Source of the DNA: MVRE01 sp015660965
GTDB taxonomy: Archaea > Halobacteriota > Methanomicrobia > Methanomicrobiales > Methanospirillaceae
Direction: 5' to 3'
DNA length: 64,000 nt
Assembly: GCA_050015095.1 (NCBI GenBank)
Contig: JBEKCC010000002.1
Location: 186,001 to 250,000 of the forward strand
Under the pieces are notes generated by a model, which saw only the letters and a list, made by a program, of their open reading frames with translations, did not search any database and was not told the origin of the DNA. Shown one piece after another: positions 35,269 to 43,012 of the stretch. The number at the start of each line of letters is the position of its first letter. Position 1 is the stretch's first letter. A program made the position numbers and the translations under genes.

Positions 35269-35342
35269 GCCGGCGTCGCATAGTTAGGTAATGTAATCGG
35301 GCTACCACCCGAATGACTGGGGTTCGAGTCCCCACACCGGCA
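35269..35342 (+). tRNA. Aberrant tRNA with six-base anticodon loop, Gly-like (ACC)
   Basis: Acceptor GCCGGCG/CACCGGC has one C-A mismatch; the D arm GCAT..ATGT has GG in its loop; the T arm TGGGG-TTCGAGT-CCCCA is perfect and the discriminator is A. The anticodon stem TCGGG/CCCGA is perfect but encloses only six bases, CTACCA, one short of normal, so the anticodon is ambiguous (ACC if T33 is kept). It starts 14 bases after the previous one and abuts the insertion sequence. Confidence 0.55.
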
Positions 35343-35388
35343 TTGATGATATTTATAGATCCTCTAAATAAAAAACTTTCCTATCATC

Positions 35389-35553
35389 CTACTGCGGATT
35401 ATCCCCGGATTTCTCAATTGGCTCGATTAATAGGACTTTTACCTGCTTCCCAATCCATTCTTTCGGTAGGTAAATTCCGCCAGAATTTCCCATTGCCTTC
35501 ACTGGGCGGTCTATCACCTGGTAGGCTTTTGTAGAGACTTCCATAGGTTCCAT
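35389..35553 (-). CDS. DUF2080 family transposase-associated protein (AbrB-like)
   Basis: 54 residues: MEPMEVSTKAYQVIDRPV, then KAMGNSGGIYLPKEWIGKQ and VKVLLIEPIE. The GNSGG.YLPKEWIGK pattern is the looped-hinge (AbrB-like) DNA-binding domain of DUF2080 proteins, which accompany transposases in methanogens. It reads opposite to the transposase from the shared 132-base control region and probably represses transposition. A palindromic AGTATATACT lies three bases upstream of the ATG. Confidence 0.82.
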   Translation of the reverse strand: MEPMEVSTKAYQVIDRPVKAMGNSGGIYLPKEWIGKQVKVLLIEPIEKSGDNPQ

Positions 35554-35685
35554 TTTAGTATATACTTTGTATTTTCAATGTATTTAAAAGGATATACTTG
35601 GTATTGTTTTTGTCCATACATTTTAGAAGTTATTAAATACTTGTATATACATAGTATATACTATACCACACTAATGTGACTTAAA
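35554..35685. promoter_or_regulatory. Divergent promoter region of the insertion sequence
   Basis: TAGTATATACT occurs exactly twice, at 35556-35566 and 35652-35662, one near each divergent start; AGTATATACT is a palindrome. Related TATACTT-GTAT segments lie between. This is a likely binding region for the DUF2080 protein and includes the TATA boxes. Confidence 0.6.
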
Positions 35686-36852
35686 ATGCCATCCGCTGTT
35701 ACAAAGGGGGGACTTAGGCGAAATAAAACCAACCTCCAGCGGAGCAGCCTCATCAATAAGACTTGGGATCTCGTTCAGAAAGTTATCGTACCCAATCTGA
35801 AACTAAAAACCCATCACAACTGCAAGTACTCCTATAACGATTTCTTCAAGCTGCTGACCTATGCAGGAATTAATAACGGATGTGCTGAGGGCAGCGCAAA
35901 TAATCTGAATTTCTATTCCGAAGAGAGTTGCCCCAATGGGGATACACTTCTTTACCATCTTAAAAAGTTCAGCACTAGCGAGTTGCTGGAATCATATGAG
36001 AGAATAACCGATCAAGTCATCTCAATGGCAAAGAACCGTGACTTATTAAAAGGCTCGGTGGATTGCGCTATCGATTTCACGGATGAATTATACTATGGCG
36101 ACCGGACCGATCCGATGGTTGTCGGGACCAAGCCGCAGAAGGGAACTAGCAAAGCGTACCGGTTTGCAACGATTACACTTACTGATAAAGAATGTAGGTT
36201 GACCATCAGAGCTGTTCCAGTTAGCGCAGACACACTGAAACATGAAGTTGTTGCAGACTTGGTGAATTACGCGAAAAAGCGGGTTGAGATCGGGGTTCTC
36301 TGTATTGATCGCGGATTCTATTCAGTAGACGTTTTTACTACACTAGATAATCTGGGTGTGAAGTACCTGATTCCAGCCGTCCAGAATCCGAATACTATCA
36401 GACAGATACGCGGCCTCTACCCACCCCAAATTCTCCCGATAACAATCAAGAGTCAGAATAGCCGCACCAAATCTGTTACCACAAATCTCGTTATGGTTCT
36501 CGATATCGAAAAAGAAAAGCGAGCTTTTGTGACGAATATGGATCTTGATCGGTCAAATACTCGGATGCTGTCGAAGCTATATTCAAAGAGATGGGGAATT
36601 GAAACCGCATACAGAGTGAAGAATGATTTCAGGCCGAAAACCACTTCAAAGAATTACATCATCAGGTTATTTTATTTCCTGTTCTCCGTCTGTCTCTATA
36701 ATCTCTGGGAAATCGTGAATATCATTCTATCCTTAGTTGACCAAATTGATCTAAAGACACCAATTATCGCAGCAAAATTGTTCGGGATAATTTTACTCAA
36801 AGTATTCCAAACAGAAAAGGCGCCCCCTACCTCGGAAAAATTGTTGATTTAA
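35686..36852 (+). CDS. Transposase, DDE type, ISH3/IS4-like
   Basis: 388 residues. DDE-like features are seen: first Asp in SVDCAIDFTDELYYGDRTDP (near 130), second in GVLCIDRGFYSVDVF (near 207), and the Y-x2-R-x3-E-x6-K-like block YSKRWGIETAYRVKNDFRPKT (near 303) with the third acidic residue. The order and length fit ISH3-type elements common in halophilic and methanogenic archaea. It is intact, with no frameshift. Some codons (CGG, GGG) differ from the AT-rich neighbours. Confidence 0.88.
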   Translation: MPSAVTKGGLRRNKTNLQRSSLINKTWDLVQKVIVPNLKLKTHHNCKYSYNDFFKLLTYAGINNGCAEGSANNLNFYSEESCPNGDTLLYHLKKFSTSELLESYERITDQVISMAKNRDLLKGSVDCAIDFTDELYYGDRTDPMVVGTKPQKGTSKAYRFATITLTDKECRLTIRAVPVSADTLKHEVVADLVNYAKKRVEIGVLCIDRGFYSVDVFTTLDNLGVKYLIPAVQNPNTIRQIRGLYPPQILPITIKSQNSRTKSVTTNLVMVLDIEKEKRAFVTNMDLDRSNTRMLSKLYSKRWGIETAYRVKNDFRPKTTSKNYIIRLFYFLFSVCLYNLWEIVNIILSLVDQIDLKTPIIAAKLFGIILLKVFQTEKAPPTSEKLLI

Positions 36853-36893
36853 TGGAAGATTATCTAGTGATCCAATAAAAAATATATTTTTTT

Positions 36894-37469
36894 TCATTTT
36901 ACATATTCAAAGAATTTTATTATAAAATAACAAATTTCTGCCCATAAAATTGGTATAAGTATCACCATGGAAATTATCCAAATCCGAAATTTTAGTATGT
37001 TTTGTTTTAAATTAATTATTTCAGGACTTTTCATCCAGTCAGTTATAATAATCCATAACAAATTGGCAATTGGAGCGGCAATAAAGAATAAAATAAAGGA
37101 GATTTTTAAATCAGGATGTACTTGAAAAGCATAATGCCCTACATAACCATAGATAATCGTAACAAATGCAAAAAATAAAATTTGGAATATTTCAAGAGTT
37201 GAAAAAATTGTTCTTTGATTAAGATCTATCGGTTTATCTGTACGAGGAATATTTTGGTATAATTCGTAACTTAACAAGAGAAAGATAGCAAGAGCTGAAT
37301 ATGTTAATGGGTAAAAATTAAGGTCAATTGAAAATGCTGCAAGCGCTCCAAATACGCCGATAACTGTTATTAATTTGTCTTTTTTCTTAATTAAATCATC
37401 AAGAGTTTCTATTTCATCCATTAAATTTTGATATTTTTTTCTTAGAGATATATTATTAATCGTATGCAC
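36894..37469 (-). CDS. Hypothetical membrane protein (191 aa)
   Basis: A charged N-terminal helix (residues 8-35, likely coiled coil: KKYQNLMDEIETLDDLIKKKDK) is followed by four or five transmembrane segments (about 35-50, 55-72, 93-113, 122-145, 163-185). I recognise no family. It lies inside the direct-repeat-bounded island, next to the insertion sequence. Small membrane proteins with N-terminal coiled coils are frequent in defence islands, but nothing here shows that function. Confidence 0.6.
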   Translation of the reverse strand: MHTINNISLRKKYQNLMDEIETLDDLIKKKDKLITVIGVFGALAAFSIDLNFYPLTYSALAIFLLLSYELYQNIPRTDKPIDLNQRTIFSTLEIFQILFFAFVTIIYGYVGHYAFQVHPDLKISFILFFIAAPIANLLWIIITDWMKSPEIINLKQNILKFRIWIISMVILIPILWAEICYFIIKFFEYVK

Positions 37470-37508
37470 GGTTGATGGTTTTGTTCTTATTAGTAAATTC
37501 TTCCCACG

Positions 37509-37532
37509 TTTACTTTCGGAAGTACTGGAATA
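37509..37532. repeat. 24-base direct repeat (copy 2)
   Basis: Exact copy of 32621-32644 in the same orientation; starts TTTACTTTCGGAAG and ends TGGAATA. It lies 39 bases upstream of the membrane protein start. The palindromic partner arm seen in copy 1 is missing here. Together the copies bound 4.9 kb of accessory DNA. Confidence 0.85.
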
Positions 37533-37548
37533 GACAACAATCGACGAG

Positions 37549-37569
37549 ATAAACTACCGGCTAGTTTAT
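37549..37569. repeat. Inverted repeat ATAAACTA-CCGGC-TAGTTTAT
   Basis: Two perfect eight-base arms with a five-base loop, 16 bases beyond the second direct-repeat copy. It could be part of a recombination site or a transcription terminator. Confidence 0.45.
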
Positions 37570-37715
37570 TTAAAAGAGTTTTACCACAAACATAAAACAC
37601 CGTCGGAGTTTCTACGATCTTCGCTGATACGGATAATCTTAACAGTTTTTTGTTTTTCCCTGCTGCATAGACCCCCCTCTGCTATTCAACATGGAAGATT
37701 ATTTGTATTGATGCA

Positions 37716-38198
37716 TCACCGCAGTATCGTGTAACCGGCCTTTGTCAGGATTCGGATCATTTCCTCTTCCCAAACCGCATCATCGGATTCGTCTATTTTG
37801 TTTATGCATTGTTCCCAGAGCTGAGTAAGAGTTGTATCATCAGAAATGAAGTATCGCTGATACATGATTCGCCCAGCTCGTCGTCCTCGAAAATCAAGAA
37901 TTAGTAAACGCCAACAGGCATATTCCCTACAAATGTCAGGGCGTGTGAGATGAACGGTACAGTATGCTTTCCCGGTTTTTTGGTCATGTCTAAAAAAGGG
38001 GCATGCTTCAGGAAGTTCCTCAAAAATACTTCTATCCTCAAAAAGATGGATCTTATCAGGGTCAACTACCACCAGAGTTTCCTCCCCGGTATATTGGTTG
38101 TACACTAAAAATTCGTAATTCCCCAAGTGTTCTTTTATTTTGTGAACCAGACCAAGATGGCTACAACACTCCCCACACTGCTGGCATTCAAATGGCAG
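37716..38198 (-). CDS. YkgJ-type cysteine-cluster protein, apparent CTG start
   Basis: The only canonical start, TTG 38126, would remove an essential cluster. The frame continues upstream with LPFECQQCGECCSHLG, and a CTG at 38198 lies eight bases after AGGAGGG (38207-38213). This gives 160 residues: CxxCGxCC at the N-terminus, EACPFFRHD, AYCTVHLTRPDICREYACW. That is the PF03692-type metal or Fe-S binding arrangement. The paralogue at 39.6 kb begins MTFKCTQCGTCC with an ATG exactly where CTG stands here, which supports this start. Role unknown. Confidence 0.75.
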   Translation of the reverse strand: MPFECQQCGECCSHLGLVHKIKEHLGNYEFLVYNQYTGEETLVVVDPDKIHLFEDRSIFEELPEACPFFRHDQKTGKAYCTVHLTRPDICREYACWRLLILDFRGRRAGRIMYQRYFISDDTTLTQLWEQCINKIDESDDAVWEEEMIRILTKAGYTILR

Positions 38199-38366
38199 AG
38201 AAAGAACCCTCCTGATTACTGGTTATTGTATTTACAGTTTTTAACATCACCAGATATCATGCCAATATCTTTTATCAATTATTCATATTCAAAATTCCAC
38301 TAGAATCACCGATAAATAATAACTGACGACAAATTATCGGAGGATACTATTTACAAAAACGATCAT

Positions 38367-38942
38367 CTACCAGCTTTTCAGGAATACGCCATCACAAATC
38401 GATTTCCAGAGTATCGATCGTGCGCAGTCTACCTGGTGTTCCCGGAGACCAACATCCCGCATAAGATTTTGGATTTCTAAAAGGGGTATACCGTGGCTAG
38501 GTTTCGACGGTTCGCGGATGTAAAGAGTTCCCTCAGGCCGTAATGATTTTGCAAGTGCATTCATTATATCAATTCTCATTGACGGATCAACGTCATGGAG
38601 CACAAAGTGAATGATCACTGCATCATAGTAATTTTCCGGTATATCCATCTTGGTGATATCACCGGTACGGAATTCAATCATACCATAGTTTTTCAACCGT
38701 TGTTGTGCTTTTTTTATCCAGAATTCTGAGATGTCGATACACGTGAGATGACCACCCAGTTGAATTGAATGAGCAATTGCTATGGACATAGCTCCGCCAC
38801 CACATCCAAATTCAAGGATACGTTCATTTCCTTTCAGGCCGAGTGTGCTGACATACTTCGGATGAAAAAAATGAGAGCGGATTAGATAATCGATTATCTC
38901 TTCTTCAATTATTCGAATCAAAGACGGTTGTTCCGGGTCCAT
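38367..38942 (-). CDS. Class I SAM-dependent methyltransferase
   Basis: 191 residues with Rossmann motifs: motif I ILEFGCGGGAMSIAIA (residues 44-59), acidic motif II TCIDISEFWIKKA, motif III EFRTGDITKMDIPEN and FVLHDVDPSM. The C-terminus has YIREPSKPSHGIP. The substrate is unknown; the methyltransferase_11/25 type acts on small molecules or lipids. It stands alone between the two cysteine-cluster genes. Confidence 0.85.
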   Translation of the reverse strand: MDPEQPSLIRIIEEEIIDYLIRSHFFHPKYVSTLGLKGNERILEFGCGGGAMSIAIAHSIQLGGHLTCIDISEFWIKKAQQRLKNYGMIEFRTGDITKMDIPENYYDAVIIHFVLHDVDPSMRIDIMNALAKSLRPEGTLYIREPSKPSHGIPLLEIQNLMRDVGLREHQVDCARSILWKSICDGVFLKSW

Positions 38943-39091
38943 CGGTTTTCCAGCTGTAATTGCTGATACGTATTATGGAACGATGGATGAAAAACCTGAT
39001 GAAAAATGGGGACTTTCAAGAATCTCTTAAGGCTATTGATATATGAATTCCACGCTATAAAATAAGTAAAACGACATTTTCAACTGATTCC

Positions 39092-39592
39092 ATGTCTCTT
39101 AATGGCAGCATAAACGAGAAAAGTAGATACGAGAGAAAAGCGGATAAACTCCAGAAATTTTTTATACGCCCATTTTTTTTAAGTCTCAGCATCGGTATTC
39201 CCTTCTGCATATTCAAGATGCTCTTTGGACTAACTGCAGTCCGAATTGGGACCCCATCAAATCTTTCCCTTATAGTCTTTGGGTGGTTGGTCATTGGGTG
39301 GTCGGGAGCAGACATACTGATGAACACCGGAAGAGTTATTCTCGACATTTTCCACAGGCCGGCCAGATTTGAGTACTGCACCATCGCCCAGTTGGGTCGT
39401 ATCTTCCGGGTGCCAATGGTTTTTCTCGCAATCGATACTCTTCTTTCCTTTTTGATCATATGTTTCATGCTCTGGTCAGGCTGGATCACAAAACTCACGC
39501 TGTTTGAAGTATATCTCTGGTACGCTGCAACGACTCTGAACCTAATCACCCTCTCAACAGTATCCCTCTACAATGAAATCAAAGAAGTGTAA
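39092..39592 (+). CDS. Membrane protein of unknown function (166 aa)
   Basis: A basic, charged N-terminus (NEKSRYERKADKLQKFF) is followed by four transmembrane helices at about 27-48, 60-78, 110-130 and 138-158. No family is recognised. An open frame on the opposite strand is basic and low-complexity and is judged to be its shadow. It converges with the cysteine-cluster gene at 39.6 kb, 28 bases away. Confidence 0.65.
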   Translation: MSLNGSINEKSRYERKADKLQKFFIRPFFLSLSIGIPFCIFKMLFGLTAVRIGTPSNLSLIVFGWLVIGWSGADILMNTGRVILDIFHRPARFEYCTIAQLGRIFRVPMVFLAIDTLLSFLIICFMLWSGWITKLTLFEVYLWYAATTLNLITLSTVSLYNEIKEV

Positions 39593-39620
39593 AAAAGGAA
39601 AATATTAGCTCTTGAAAGAA

Positions 39621-40091
39621 TTACTCGACCCTGTAACCATTATTTTCTAAATATTTTTGTAGCTGGTTTTCTGCAACATCATCCGACTGTGGAATTTTTC
39701 GCTTCGCTTCATCCCAAACGGCTCTCAAATCCAAATCATCTGAATGAAGATCCAAGGTACCGGTTACTCTTCCGACCATTCCCCCATTGGAATTAAAAAT
39801 TCGCATAACCACACACCGATAGAATTTGCACTGGCCAGGACTTGTCTCATGAATCGTACACAGGATACGCTCTCCAGAGGGTCGGAGGAACGGACAGGCC
39901 GTGGAGTGCTGCTCAGACCACGTGGGATTCGAAAAAAGTTCCCGCTTATCTTCATCGACTCTTGCGATGAACGGGGTCCCGGTTGAAACTGAACAGCATG
40001 CAAATTCAAATGGGCCAATTTGACGTTCAATTGCAATATAATCACCCATATACATGCAACAAGTCCCGCACTGAGTGCACTTGAATGTCAT
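39621..40091 (-). CDS. YkgJ-type cysteine-cluster protein
   Basis: 156 residues starting at ATG with TFKCTQCGTCCMYMGDY; later STACPFLRPSGERILCTIHETSPGQCKFYRC. These form the same CxxCxxCC..CPF..C..H..P..C pattern as the gene at 37.7 kb, which is its paralogue, with similar C-termini (LWEQ/VWDEAKRKI..SDD). It probably binds zinc or an Fe-S cluster. The two are separated by a methyltransferase and a membrane protein. Confidence 0.82.
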   Translation of the reverse strand: MTFKCTQCGTCCMYMGDYIAIERQIGPFEFACCSVSTGTPFIARVDEDKRELFSNPTWSEQHSTACPFLRPSGERILCTIHETSPGQCKFYRCVVMRIFNSNGGMVGRVTGTLDLHSDDLDLRAVWDEAKRKIPQSDDVAENQLQKYLENNGYRVE

Positions 40092-40228
40092 CGGTCCACG
40101 CTCATTTGATCGTTTCTATCAAGGTCGGGAATTGAGAGAGTATTTGCGTGTATTCCAAGCGCCAAAAGATGATTAAAAACAACCGAACCTATTATCGTAT
40201 TATTCAATGAATTGACCACAGTTTGTTG

Positions 40229-40714
40229 TTATTTAGTGTCTTCCCCTAACGCTTCCCTACTCCGCATCTGATACAGGACCATAGGATTCATCTCGCGATA
40301 TTCGTTCTTTCCTATTCTCATAATGACGTTTGATATACCACTGTTTACAATCATTTTCGAACAGAGAAAACAAGGCCAGATTTGTGTCAGATCTTCTGTC
40401 TCAACATCAAACCCTGCGAGATAGAGCGTGCACCCCCGCGCATTCTTACCCGCTTGGATGAGTGCGTTCATTTCTGCATGGACACTCCTGCACCGTTCGT
40501 AATTCGAGCCCGAAGGAATATTATGCTCTTTTCTCCAGCACGTTTTCAGTTCCGTGCAGTCCATTTGTTTACGTGGTGCTCCGGTATATCCTGTCGATAC
40601 AATAGTATTGTATTCATCGATTATAATGGCCCCAAAATTGCGTCGCAGACATGTGCCCTGATGAGCACATCGCAGTGCGAGGTCAAGAAAATATTGGTGC
40701 CTGTTGGTTCGCAT
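40229..40714 (-). CDS. Deoxycytidylate (dCMP) deaminase family protein
   Basis: 161 residues of the cytidine/deoxycytidylate deaminase fold. The zinc motif HAEMNAL (residues 80-86) carries the catalytic Glu, and PCFLC (about 115-119) holds the two Cys ligands. An inserted Cys-rich stretch DCTELKTCW with RRNFGAIIID and TGYTGAPRKQMDC is typical of dCMP deaminase. It makes dUMP for dTMP synthesis. ComE-type deaminases are related. Confidence 0.88.
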   Translation of the reverse strand: MRTNRHQYFLDLALRCAHQGTCLRRNFGAIIIDEYNTIVSTGYTGAPRKQMDCTELKTCWRKEHNIPSGSNYERCRSVHAEMNALIQAGKNARGCTLYLAGFDVETEDLTQIWPCFLCSKMIVNSGISNVIMRIGKNEYREMNPMVLYQMRSREALGEDTK

Positions 40715-40833
40715 TCAAGAAAATATATCGAAGCATCCTATTAAAGAACAACGGTCTAAGATTATTGAATTTTTATCCATATTTGTAGATCACATTAACA
40801 ACCATAGTTTTTTACTTGTTGAAACGGCGATCC

Positions 40834-41355
40834 TTATGTTTTTAGATAAAATCGCCATTTACAAAACATGTCGGGTGGATGCGAATCTGGAGGAGCAAAC
40901 AAACATTCGATACATATTCTCTCATCGATCACCTTGGCAAAACTCGTAAATTCTGCTTGATGCATTTCGCGACAACTGTATTCCCCCAAACCCCGACGCA
41001 ATCGTGCCTCTTGGGTCGGGCAGGAGGGCACCGAGATAACAACCTCCTCTGCCCGTTCATCGATATCGTAATCCACAATCATGGCCCAAGGGAAGTGCCT
41101 CAATGCTTTGACAAATCCTTTCAGTCCCTTTTCCGTAATATTGAAGCGTTCTACAATATCTTTTGCGGCCATCGAGGCAACACGGCCCCACACCTGTTCA
41201 TTGACCTTTTCTGCAGTGGGTTCACCAAATTGTTCGGCAATATAAATGAACCAGAACGCATCTACCACACGATAATGCCAGAGAAGGAATTCCAGGTACT
41301 CCCGTTTGTCTCTGCCGGTCATCTCATCGAAGATCTCAAGGTTCATGCCACTCAT
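40834..41355 (-). CDS. Conserved hypothetical protein, DUF6125-like
   Basis: 173 residues from ATG 41355, which follows AGAAGGG; a reading to 41469 lacks a ribosome site. The body is helical (TGRDKREYLEFLLWHYRVVDAFWFIYIAEQFG, then GLKGFVKALRHFPWAMIVDYDI) with a C-terminal cysteine set CPTQEARLRRGLGEYSCREMH and RICIECLFAPPDSHPPDMFCKW. That combination resembles DUF6125 proteins of methanogens and anaerobic bacteria, perhaps metal binding. Function unknown. Confidence 0.7.
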   Translation of the reverse strand: MSGMNLEIFDEMTGRDKREYLEFLLWHYRVVDAFWFIYIAEQFGEPTAEKVNEQVWGRVASMAAKDIVERFNITEKGLKGFVKALRHFPWAMIVDYDIDERAEEVVISVPSCPTQEARLRRGLGEYSCREMHQAEFTSFAKVIDERICIECLFAPPDSHPPDMFCKWRFYLKT

Positions 41356-41570
41356 ACTGCCCTTCTCTTTTAATTCAGCACCCAGACCATTGCATTCAAT
41401 GCAGTGGCAAAACAGCCCCAGCACAGGTACATGTTTCCAAGGTAAAATGATTATCGGGTAGATGGCCACAGACTCAAAGCTCTACAAAGACCATTTCGAA
41501 CAGATTCAGCGTGAAATTCATTCGCCATTCGTAGCTCAGAGCTATCCGGTGCCGGGCTGATAGGTATGGA

Positions 41571-41837
41571 TTAAATTGTAGCCCGCTGGAGTGCCAGGCG
41601 ACCACTTGATGTGAGCCTCAATCGTATCTCATTGTTGGACCTGCCTGCATCGAGATGTCTTTTGGAAAGTAAAATGCGAATACCGGAGCGAACACTACTC
41701 TCACTGTGGTCGGGAAGTAACTGATGAACCACATCACTAATGTGACAACTTGGATTATCTGCGACTACTTGCAGGATTTGAATATGAGTAGGCTCAGGCA
41801 CGAAGGCCTTTGGAATTTCGAATAGAATGTCTTCCAT
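41571..41837 (-). CDS. Small winged-helix DNA-binding protein (88 aa)
   Basis: THIQILQVVADNPSCHISDVVHQLLPDHSESSVRSGIRILLSKRHLDAGRSNNEIRLRLTSSGRLAL has the helix-turn-helix and wing rhythm of a MarR/ArsR-like regulator (residues 17-85): helix 2 ISDVVHQLL, recognition helix ESSVRSGIRILL and a beta wing to LRLTSSG. It lacks metal or ligand domains. A target gene is not evident, though it lies between the DUF6125-like gene and aIF1A. Confidence 0.68.
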   Translation of the reverse strand: MEDILFEIPKAFVPEPTHIQILQVVADNPSCHISDVVHQLLPDHSESSVRSGIRILLSKRHLDAGRSNNEIRLRLTSSGRLALQRATI

Positions 41838-42202
41838 TTTTCGTCCTGGTGATATTGAAAACAGAGTATGATGACGTATATAGTCTATGATAAACCGGTC
41901 AAAGATGCAATCGTACTATTCCATCTCTTTATCATAGGACTTATAAGCCCATTCTGCTACATAGTTGGCCAAAGGCACAACCCTCAACAGAATGTCACCT
42001 TATTTTCTGAACGAATCACCATATTAGTATTGTTTTTCTAAGATGATGTAACCATCCCTTCATTCAATCCTACCTAGAATTGGGAGATAAATAGGAATTT
42101 TCATATAATCTAATGACGGTTTTTAAAAAATCTTAAACATTGATTTGATAGATATGTTCATTGTCTTATACACCATTGTTATAAGTCCCGGGAGATGTTT
42201 GA
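41838..42202. other. 365-base AT-rich intergenic region upstream of aIF1A
   Basis: No convincing reading frame. A poly-A/T stretch TTTTTAAAAAATC lies at 42119-42131 and TTATAAG at 42179-42185. The ATG at 42195 opens only a 17-codon frame. The GGAGATG segment at 42191-42197 is the ribosome-binding site for the ATT-started aIF1A. Confidence 0.5.
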
Positions 42203-42541
42203 ATTAGGAATCCTAACAATAATAGTGACGACGATCTTGATGTTAATGCAGTAAACCCTGATGGAACTACAACGATTCGTGTCCGATTACCGAAAAAATG
42301 GAATAAAGAGCAATTTGCATGTGCTGAACTGATGATGGGTGCAAATCACATACGTGTCAAATGTTATGATGGCATCACACGCATGGGAAGAATCAAAGGA
42401 AAGATTAAGAAAAAGGTCTGGATACGAGAAGGAGATATCTTAATCGTTACACCTTGGAGCTTCCAAGATGGTAAGTGCGATATTTCTTACCGGTACCTAC
42501 CGCCCCAGGTCGATTGGTTAAGAAAAAATCGCTATATTTAA
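42203..42541 (+). CDS. eif1a: Translation initiation factor aIF1A, apparent ATT start
   Basis: The conserved OB-fold core TIRVRLPKKWNKEQFACAELMMGANHIRVKCYDGITRMGRIKGKIKKKVWIREGDILIV runs from about 42272 and needs sequence upstream of the first in-frame ATG at 42332, which is in mid-domain. In that frame a TGA (42200-42202) is followed at once by ATT (42203), with GGGAG eight bases upstream. There is no ATG, GTG or TTG between. Starting there gives 112 residues with the acidic/Asn-rich N-terminus NPNNNSDDDL typical of the family, and the usual length. It stimulates initiator tRNA binding to the small subunit. Confidence 0.85.
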   Translation: MRNPNNNSDDDLDVNAVNPDGTTTIRVRLPKKWNKEQFACAELMMGANHIRVKCYDGITRMGRIKGKIKKKVWIREGDILIVTPWSFQDGKCDISYRYLPPQVDWLRKNRYI

Positions 42542-42716
42542 CTACCTTTTTGTGTTAGGAAACCTTTCAATTTTATAGTCGATACTTTCATTTTTCAAAT
42601 GACAATTAATCGAAATAGTGGTTCAATGGAAATTAACGTTGCGATAATGCAGTAGTTATTATACAGAAACCTCCTATATAGTATACAGTTTTTTCGAAGA
42701 CTGTTTGAGAAAAATC

Positions 42717-42884
42717 ATGTATAGATCGAATTTTGGTGGCCCGAGAAACTTCGGACCCCGTGAAATGACAAAGGTAGTCTGTTCAGACTGCGGTAAAGAT
42801 TGCGAAGTACCATTTAAACCAACTGAGGGAAGACCTGTATATTGTCAGGATTGCCTTCCAAAACATAGGAAACCTCGGTTCTAA
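42717..42884 (+). CDS. Small CxxC-x17-CxxC zinc-ribbon protein (55 aa)
   Basis: Starts MYRSNFGGPRNFGPREMTKV and carries CSDC (22-25) and CQDC (43-46), 17 residues apart, with a short basic tail. It belongs to the CxxC-x17-CxxC family of tiny zinc proteins common in archaea; the Gly/Arg/Phe-rich N-terminus suggests nucleic-acid contact. It lies 175 bases after aIF1A on the same strand. Function unknown. Confidence 0.82.
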   Translation: MYRSNFGGPRNFGPREMTKVVCSDCGKDCEVPFKPTEGRPVYCQDCLPKHRKPRF

Positions 42885-43012
42885 TTGGACAAAACACAAA
42901 ACTTTTTACTTTTTTTAATTACAACGTCTCTTAAAGACATTTACAATTAAAAACCATTAGAACAATTATTCAGGATACGATTTATCAAATCTTTCTGCTC
43001 AAGTTGATCTCT

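Larger units (their letters stand above)
35350..36885 (+). mobile_element. Insertion sequence, ISH3-like, with DUF2080 accessory gene
   Basis: A DDE transposase gene and a divergent small AbrB-like gene share a promoter region. The ends are uncertain: GATCCTCTAAATA near 35359 and, on the other strand, GATCACTAGATA near 36874 could be remnants of terminal inverted repeats, allowing one gap. No target duplication was identified. The bounds given are approximate. Reading frames are intact, so the element could be active. Confidence 0.65.

Noticed and set aside
35313..35534. 73-codon frame overlapping the second tRNA and the DUF2080 gene
   Set aside because: It begins inside a tRNA gene and is antisense to the AbrB-like gene, which has a far better match.
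36853..37704. ATGGAAGATTAT found after the transposase and again near 37690
   Set aside because: Only 12 bases, AT-rich, no other shared flank; probably chance.
39055..39549. Long open frame on the minus strand opposite the four-helix membrane protein
   Set aside because: It is basic and low in complexity, has no ribosome site, and mirrors the plus-strand gene with clear transmembrane helices.
42195..42251. ATG at 42195 as the aIF1A start
   Set aside because: Its frame ends after 17 codons at TAA (42249-42251) and is not the aIF1A frame; a one-base frameshift would be needed.
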